Positions 58,761 to 64,000 of a stretch of DNA of 64,000 bases are shown one piece after another. The notes under the pieces were generated by a model, which had not been told where the DNA came from, searched no databases, and saw only the letters and a list, made by a program, of their open reading frames with translations. Where the stretch lies: contig CAVSIX010000011.1 in assembly GCA_963728195.1 (NCBI GenBank), positions 62,001 through 126,000 on the forward strand. The letters run 5' to 3'. Numbering within the stretch: position 1 is the stretch's first letter; every line of letters starts with the position of its first letter. Origin of the DNA: Sva-07 sp963728195 (GTDB lineage: Bacteria; Actinomycetota; Acidimicrobiia; Acidimicrobiales; Ilumatobacteraceae). The translations under genes and the position numbers were made by a program.

Positions 58761-61113
58761 CGCGCCGGCGACGCAGGAGGCCGTCGATGCACCGATCGAT
58801 CGCCGCCGCGGCGTGATCGCCCGGCTGGCACGACAGTGCGTGCGTCACCGATGGATCGTGATCGCGCTGTGGGTCGCACTGCTGGCCGGCACCAACGCGC
58901 TGTCCGGTGCGGTCGGGCCGGATTACCGCACCGACTTCACGCTGCCCGACGGCGAGGCCAAGCAGGTGCAGGAGTTGCTCGAGGCGAACACCCCCGATCG
59001 CGCCGGGTTCACCTCGCAGATCGTCGTTCGTAGCGAGACCGGGATCGACGACCCGGCGGTACGTGCCGCGCTCGAGGAGATCCTGGCGTTCACGCAGGCC
59101 CAGGGCGACATCACGGTGACGTCGCCCTACGACAGCCCGAGCCAGGTGAGCGCCGACGGCACGATCGCATTCGCGCAGCTCGACATCCGTGACAGCCGCA
59201 CGTTCACCGAACTGCAGCGCATCGGCAACGAGATCCGGGAGTTCGGCGACAGCGTCGAGCGTCCCGACGGTGTGCAGGTCGAATACGGCGGTGACCTCTT
59301 CGCCGAGTTCGAACTGCCCGAGAGCGAGATCTACGGCCTGATCGCCGCGGTGATCATCCTCATCCTCGCATTCGGGTCCGTGCTCGCCATGGGGCTTCCG
59401 ATCGGGACCGCTCTGTTCGGGCTCGGCGTCGCCTCGGCGCTCGTGTCGCTGATGAGCAACGTGGTCTCGATGCCGGACTTCACGACCGCCATGGTCGCGA
59501 TGATCGGCATCGGCGTGGGCATCGACTACGCACTGTTCATCGTCACCCGTTACCGCGACAACCTCCACGAGGGTGCGCCGGTGGAGGCCGCCATCGTCGA
59601 TTCGCTCGACACCAGCGGACGTGCCGTGCTGTTCGCCGGACTGACGGTGATCATCTCGCTGCTCGGCCTGATGCTGATCGGGCTGTCGTTCGTCCAAGGC
59701 GTCGCACTCGCCTCGGCCGTCGGTGTGGCGATGGTGATGGCCGGCGCCCTCACGCTGCTGCCGGCGCTGCTGAGCCTCGTCGGTGCCCGCATCGACGACA
59801 CGACCTGGGCGGCACTCGGCGCAGTGGTGCTGGTGGTCGTGGCCGCGATCGCTGGAATCGTCTCGGGCGCGAGCGCCGTCTTCGTCGGCGGCATCGTCGC
59901 CGCCGTGGTCCTGTTCGCACTCAGTTTCGCCGTCAGGCCGCTGCGGCGCCACGTCCCGCGGCGCACGCAACCGCCGCGCGAGGAACAGATCTGGTACCGC
60001 TGGAGCCGGTTCATCCAACGTCGCCCGTGGCCCGCCGCCATCGCCGCGGTCGTCGTGCTCCTGTTGCTGGCGCTGCCGCTGCTGTCGATCCGCCTCGGCT
60101 TCGGCGACTACGGCAACTACCCCGAGGAGTCGACGGTGCGCCAGGCCTACGACCTGGTCGCCGAAGGATTCGGCCCCGGCAGCAACGGGCCGCTGTTCGT
60201 CACCGTCGAGGGAGCGACGGCGAACGATCCTGCTGCGCTCGCCGACTTCGTGGCGACCGTCCAGCGCACCGACGACGTGGCGTTCACCGTGCCGAATCCG
60301 ATCACCGACGGCTTGGCGTTGGTGATCGTGTACCCACAGAGTGCGCCTCAGGACGAAGCGACCTCGCAACTCGTCGACCGGCTGCGCGACGACGTGATCC
60401 CCGCGACGGGCGTGGATGCGCAGGTCGGAGGGTTCACCGCAGCCGCGACCGACTTCGCCGGCTACCTCGGCGGGCGGATGCCGGTGCTGATCGGTGTGGT
60501 GCTGACGCTCAGCTTCCTGTTGCTGATGGCCGTGTTCCGCAGCGTGCTCGTCCCGCTCAAGGCCGTGATCATGAACCTGCTGTCGATCGGTGCCGCCTAC
60601 GGCGTGCTCGTGGCGATCTTCCAGTGGGGCTGGGGCCGCGAACTGATCGGCGTCGACAAGGCGGGCCCGATCGAGGCATGGGTTCCGATGTTCCTGTTCG
60701 CGATCGTCTTCGGATTGTCGATGGACTACGAGGTGTTCCTCCTGTCGCGCATCAAGGAGGAGTACGAACGCACCCACGACAACGCCACGGCGGTTGCCGA
60801 CGGGCTGACCGCGACCGCCCGGGTGATCACGGCCGCCGCATTGATCATGTTCTGCGTGTTCTTCGCGTTCGTGCTCGGCGACGACCGCGCACTGAAACTG
60901 TTCGGCTTCGGCTTGGCGATCGCGGTACTCATCGACGCCACGATCGTTCGCATGCTGCTCGTGCCCGCGACGATGGAACTCCTCGGTGACCGCAACTGGT
61001 GGCTGCCGCGCTGGCTCGACCGGATCCTGCCTCGCATCGACGTCGAGGGTCGACGGGACGTCGGCGTCGAGCCGGCCATCGAGGCCGACGACGACACGCT
61101 TGCACCGGTGTGA
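58750..61113 (+). CDS. MMPL/RND-superfamily transporter
   Basis: 787 aa from ATG 58750 (GAGGAGAGCCCCC before it). One N-terminal TM, an extracytoplasmic loop (DYRTDFTLPDGEAKQVQELL), five TM helices with GIGVGIDYALFIVTRYRDNL, a cytosolic linker, a second loop and a second set of five TM helices with GLSMDYEVFLLSRIKEEYE. These are the proton-relay Asp-Tyr motifs of MmpL proteins. It exports lipids or hydrophobic drugs; the TetR partner and operator suggest induced efflux. Ends with a short cytosolic tail. Confidence 0.92.
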   Translation: METIAPATQEAVDAPIDRRRGVIARLARQCVRHRWIVIALWVALLAGTNALSGAVGPDYRTDFTLPDGEAKQVQELLEANTPDRAGFTSQIVVRSETGIDDPAVRAALEEILAFTQAQGDITVTSPYDSPSQVSADGTIAFAQLDIRDSRTFTELQRIGNEIREFGDSVERPDGVQVEYGGDLFAEFELPESEIYGLIAAVIILILAFGSVLAMGLPIGTALFGLGVASALVSLMSNVVSMPDFTTAMVAMIGIGVGIDYALFIVTRYRDNLHEGAPVEAAIVDSLDTSGRAVLFAGLTVIISLLGLMLIGLSFVQGVALASAVGVAMVMAGALTLLPALLSLVGARIDDTTWAALGAVVLVVVAAIAGIVSGASAVFVGGIVAAVVLFALSFAVRPLRRHVPRRTQPPREEQIWYRWSRFIQRRPWPAAIAAVVVLLLLALPLLSIRLGFGDYGNYPEESTVRQAYDLVAEGFGPGSNGPLFVTVEGATANDPAALADFVATVQRTDDVAFTVPNPITDGLALVIVYPQSAPQDEATSQLVDRLRDDVIPATGVDAQVGGFTAAATDFAGYLGGRMPVLIGVVLTLSFLLLMAVFRSVLVPLKAVIMNLLSIGAAYGVLVAIFQWGWGRELIGVDKAGPIEAWVPMFLFAIVFGLSMDYEVFLLSRIKEEYERTHDNATAVADGLTATARVITAAALIMFCVFFAFVLGDDRALKLFGFGLAIAVLIDATIVRMLLVPATMELLGDRNWWLPRWLDRILPRIDVEGRRDVGVEPAIEADDDTLAPV

Positions 61114-61218
61114 ACCCGGTCCCGCCGGACCCTCGCGATGCCATTGCCGGGCCATTGGACTCTTCCGCAGCGGCGACTGCGGGCCGACGCTGGAGACGTC
61201 GAGAGAAACGAGGCGGTC

Positions 61219-62418
61219 ATGGACCCGATACGTGTTCGTTGGCTCCGGTTGGCGGTCGTGGCAGGTGCCATCGCCGGATCGGCCCTGGTGAGTTCGGCCG
61301 TCATGGCGACCGACGAAGCGCCCCCGATCGAAGCGGCCCCGATCGAGGAACCGGTGGCGGACGAACCGCCTGCGGACCCGCCCGCAAGCGCGCCGGCTGC
61401 TGACGTCGGTGATCCCGGTGAGCAGCAGTCGATCGTCGTCGAGCTGCCACCGGAGGTACCGCTCGACGACATTGCGGTGATCGAGTTCACCGTCGACGCC
61501 GACCCGGCGGTCGTCGTCGCGCCCGATCCCGACGTCGTCGAACCGGCCGCCGCACCGCTCGAACATGCGGTGATGGCGTCCGAACCCGAGGGCGGCGAGG
61601 GTGGGTCAGGTGGCTCCGAACACGAGGGAGGATCGGGTCAGGGGACCCCGTACCTGATGACGTTCGAGGTCGACTGGTTCGACACGGCCGGTGATGCGAT
61701 CGATCTCGTCGCTTCCGAGCTGCCGTTGGGTTCGTTCGAGCTCACCGCCGACAGCCAGACCGGACACGGCATGCCGACGTCGGCGACGTGCACCTACACC
61801 GCTGGAAGCGTCGTGCTCGAGTGCGTGTTCGACAACCCGGGCCACGGTTCGGAGTCCGACGGCCTGGTGGTCCCCGCACGGCCGACCGCCACCTATACGG
61901 TCACCGTCGAGTGGCCGGAGACGAACTGGACGATCGAGGGAGCCAACGACGGCGCACAGTCGGCACGAGCACTCTGTCCTCGCGGTGGAGGCGGCCAGGG
62001 CGGCGGCCACGAAGCCACCGACGGCGGCCACGAAGGCACCTCCGGGGGAGAAGGCGGCGAAGGTGGCGAAGAAGGCCGAGGCGGAGAAGGTGGCGGCGGG
62101 GGAGAGCGCACCACGTTCGCCTGCGTGCACACGGTGAAGATGCGCAAGGCCGCGATGCCGCCGCCGGAGCCTCCACCCGTCACTCCCGAGGCTCAACCGA
62201 TCCTGCCGAGCGAACCGGTCGTGACCGTCGCCCCGACGACCGCCGCTCAGGTCGCATCGTCGCCGGTTGCGCAAGCCGCTGGCGGAACGTTGCCGACCAC
62301 GGGAAGCTCCATCTCGCTGCTGCTCGTGCTCGCCGGCCTGCTCGTGCTCACCGGCGCCGCCGTTGCCTGGGTGTCGCGGCGGACACCGACACCGCTTCCA
62401 CGGGACGAAGTTCTCTGA
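61219..62418 (+). CDS. LPTTG-anchored surface protein with Gly/Glu/His-rich region
   Basis: 399 aa from ATG 61219. Signal peptide (VRWLRLAVVAGAIAGSALVS), a Pro/Ala/Glu-rich stalk, a beta-rich region about residues 140-250 with two Cys, then a Gly/Glu/His-rich stretch (GGGGQGGGHEATDGGHEG) of about 50 residues, a Pro/Thr segment, and a sortase signal: LPTTG (358-362), hydrophobic helix, Arg-rich tail (SRRTPTPLP). It is expected to be covalently attached to the cell wall. No sortase gene is present in the window. Confidence 0.82.
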   Translation: MDPIRVRWLRLAVVAGAIAGSALVSSAVMATDEAPPIEAAPIEEPVADEPPADPPASAPAADVGDPGEQQSIVVELPPEVPLDDIAVIEFTVDADPAVVVAPDPDVVEPAAAPLEHAVMASEPEGGEGGSGGSEHEGGSGQGTPYLMTFEVDWFDTAGDAIDLVASELPLGSFELTADSQTGHGMPTSATCTYTAGSVVLECVFDNPGHGSESDGLVVPARPTATYTVTVEWPETNWTIEGANDGAQSARALCPRGGGGQGGGHEATDGGHEGTSGGEGGEGGEEGRGGEGGGGGERTTFACVHTVKMRKAAMPPPEPPPVTPEAQPILPSEPVVTVAPTTAAQVASSPVAQAAGGTLPTTGSSISLLLVLAGLLVLTGAAVAWVSRRTPTPLPRDEVL

Positions 62419-62420
62419 CC

Positions 62421-63338
62421 GTGGTCGCAGAAATCGGTCAGGCTCGCATCGTGGACCCCACATCGGACCGCATCGTGATCGTCGGAGTGGACGGCTCCGA
62501 CGGATCCGCCAGTGCCTTGCGGTGGGCGTGCGAGCACGCCGACCACCTCGGTTCGATCGAGCCGGTGATGACGTTCGTGAGCGGACCGTTCGAGTACGGA
62601 TTCGACCACGCCGACGTCGGCGACGGAGAGTCGCGTGAAGACGGCGAGCCGTACCGCAGCGAGGCGGTCCTGCGCCTCCAGCACTTCCTCGAGGCGCATG
62701 CGCCCTCGCTCGTCGGCTCCGGCGTGGTACTCGAGCGTCATCCCGGCCCGGGCCTCGTCAAAGCGGCAACGGCATCGGAGCTCCTCGTCGTCGGAACGCG
62801 GGGGTGGGGAGGTCGCATCGACCTCTCGGTCGGATCGGTGGGCGCCTACTGCGCTCGTCACGCCACCGTTCCCGTCGCACTGATCCCTCCTGATGTCCCT
62901 GCGCTGCACGATCACCTCGACGTCGTGGTCGGCTTCGACGGGTCGCCGCACGCCCACAACGCCCTGCGATGGACGCTGCGACATCTTCGGCGTTCGGCCC
63001 GCGTCACCGTCGTGCGGGCGCTCTCCGACGAGCACGTCGCCGGCGAGGCGTTGGTCCCGTCGCCCGGGCACGCCGAGGACGCCGTCCTCGCCGAACTGCA
63101 GGGCAGCGTGGCGTCGATCCTCGACGACCTGCCCGGGCATCCGCCGGTGGAGACGCTCGTGCGCGCCGGCGATCCGCGCACGGTGCTCCCGGCGGTGAGT
63201 GACGATGCCGATCTGCTCGTCGTCGGCGCCCGCGGGCACGGGGTCATCGAACGGTTGCTGCTGGGATCGGTGGCAAGCGCACTCGCCCACCATCCGACCG
63301 TGCCGACGATCGTCGTACCACACCGACCGAAGCGGTGA
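62421..63338 (+). CDS. universal stress protein, two USP domains
   Basis: 305 aa from GTG 62421, two bases after the surface-protein stop (GTG 62451 in frame too). Domain 1: IVIVGVDGSDGSASALRWAC, LLVVGTRGWGGRIDLSVGSV. Domain 2: VVVGFDGSPHAHNALRWTLR, LLVVGARGHGVIERLLLGSV. Both keep the GxRGxG ATP-binding loop. A cytosolic stress protein co-transcribed with the LPTTG protein by spacing. Confidence 0.9.
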   Translation: MVAEIGQARIVDPTSDRIVIVGVDGSDGSASALRWACEHADHLGSIEPVMTFVSGPFEYGFDHADVGDGESREDGEPYRSEAVLRLQHFLEAHAPSLVGSGVVLERHPGPGLVKAATASELLVVGTRGWGGRIDLSVGSVGAYCARHATVPVALIPPDVPALHDHLDVVVGFDGSPHAHNALRWTLRHLRRSARVTVVRALSDEHVAGEALVPSPGHAEDAVLAELQGSVASILDDLPGHPPVETLVRAGDPRTVLPAVSDDADLLVVGARGHGVIERLLLGSVASALAHHPTVPTIVVPHRPKR

Positions 63339-63451
63339 TTCGACCTGCCGGCGTCTCGACCGTTGGGCGTTCAGCTGGTTCGGAGGGGATTGTGGGAGTG
63401 GTTGGCCCAAGCGGTGGTGCGGTGTCCGGGTGGCGGGTCGAAGTAGACCCG

Positions 63452-63735
63452 ATGTGGTGGGTGACGGTGCAGCCGGGGATGCGACAGCCCTGGTCTCGCA
63501 GCAGCACGATCCGTCGAGTGCGCAGCGGGACCATGCGTTGGGTGCGTCCCACCGAGATCGGGATGGAGCCGTCGATGAAGACGGGCGACATCAGCCCGTC
63601 ACAGGTCGCACACCTCGTGGTCCGACCACCAGGGCGCCCGGTCGGCGATGACGATCATCTGGTCGATGGCGAGTTCGCCACGGCGCAGCGCCTCGATCGA
63701 TTCGGGGAGTTCGCTCGCTCGGCGGGGTAGCGATC
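63452..63735 (-). pseudogene. degraded DUF222/HNH endonuclease remnant
   Basis: Upstream piece (about 63735-63599): ELPESIEALRRGELAIDQM, APWWSDHEVCDL, then stop TGA at 63601-63599, a DUF222 segment. From 63591 in another frame: DGSIPISVGRTQRMVPLRTR, RDQGCRIPGCTVTHH, the start of the C-terminal HNH domain, which then loses homology before the HHxxHW nuclease motif. So the middle and the end are gone. These 13E12/DUF222 genes are common mobile-like families in actinobacteria. Confidence 0.65.
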
Positions 63736-63763
63736 TCTGGGTGAGCCGCTCAGACGCGCTGTC

Positions 63764-64000
63764 TCAGTCGGTCGGCATTCGATCGGTCTCGTAGGCCCAC
63801 ATCGCCAGCTCGACGCGGTTGCGAGCGCCGAGTTTGCTCATGAGGCTCGCGAGGTGCGTCTTCACGGTGCTGAGGCTGATGTGGAGGTCATCGGCGATCT
63901 CGGCGTTGGTGCGGCCTCGGGCGACGGTGACGAGCACTTCTTCCTCCCGCTCGGTGAGAGCAACGATCGGCTGTGCCGCCTGCTCCCTGGTGGACGCACC
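63764..64000 (-). CDS. LuxR/NarL-type response regulator, C-terminal HTH (5' end cut by window)
   Basis: 79 codons, from the window edge to TGA 63766-63764. LTEREEEVLVTVARGRTNAE, IADDLHISLSTVKTHLASLM, SKLGARNRVELAMWAYETDR. A full GerE/LuxR HTH; the receiver domain lies outside the window. Confidence 0.9.
   Translation of the reverse strand, partial: GASTREQAAQPIVALTEREEEVLVTVARGRTNAEIADDLHISLSTVKTHLASLMSKLGARNRVELAMWAYETDRMPTD

Overview
The window is about 70% G+C, dense with genes and rich in GTG starts and 4-nt ATGA/GTGA overlaps. It carries actinobacterial families: DUF3618, holin-X, an SSI-type inhibitor, MMPL, a SigG-like ECF factor and a DUF222/HNH relic. I infer an actinobacterium, probably close to Acidimicrobiia such as Ilumatobacter. 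This rests on gene style only; no marker gene is present. I see no rRNA, tRNA, CRISPR array, riboswitch or complete transposon.

Layout. 1-11 kb: signalling genes of the phosphatase / STAS / anti-sigma partner-switching type, a DVDGDG-repeat protein, an SDR, a radical SAM/SPASM enzyme and an ArsR-CDF metal-efflux operon. 11-20 kb: a P450, a small membrane protein, a heme-oxygenase-like diiron protein coupled to an FAD/Rieske oxidoreductase, a patatin, a glycosyltransferase and a PAS/GAF/PP2C phosphatase. 20-29 kb: a DUF305 protein, sucrose phosphorylase coupled to an ArsR gene, an ArsP-like permease with a mini-thioredoxin, a HerA-like ATPase, a two-component system and an SSI-like lipoprotein. 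29-38 kb: stress and redox genes (antiporter fused to a SnoaL domain, alcohol dehydrogenase, epimerase, DUF72, PncC, SRPBCC, phytoene-desaturase-like).

37.8-52.3 kb is a glycan locus made of two divergent operons. The minus operon is PIG-L deacetylase, GT2, acyl-CoA-dehydrogenase-like and NodS-like methyltransferase. The plus operon of ten genes holds a carbamoyltransferase, a GT2-GmhB fusion, two GT9 heptosyltransferase-like genes, three further glycosyltransferases, GmhA, HldE and an SDR. It encodes synthesis of ADP-D-glycero-manno-heptose plus the enzymes to use it, which is unusual outside Gram-negative bacteria. 52-64 kb: a LEA-like/holin/DUF3618 stress trio, an ECF sigma operon, a SulP transporter, a TetR-MMPL pair with a twin operator, an LPTTG surface protein, a universal stress protein, an HNH relic and the end of a LuxR-type regulator.

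Two signals run through the window. First, at least twelve sites fit GNNT-N15/16-GGGTA(C/T/G), the sigma-B/sigma-F stress promoter type. Most lie 9-60 bp before start codons, including both divergent glycan operons and the stress trio. With the partner-switching proteins nearby this suggests a general-stress regulon, although no sigma-B/F gene is in the window. Second, a 40-bp palindromic element occurs nine times at four loci, always in tandem with an exact 61-bp period. Several well-conserved genes are split by single-base shifts (about 10.8, 15.3, 19.4, 27.05, 27.4, 28.3, 46.6 and 51.5 kb). These look more like sequencing indels than decay, and I annotate them as interrupted genes.
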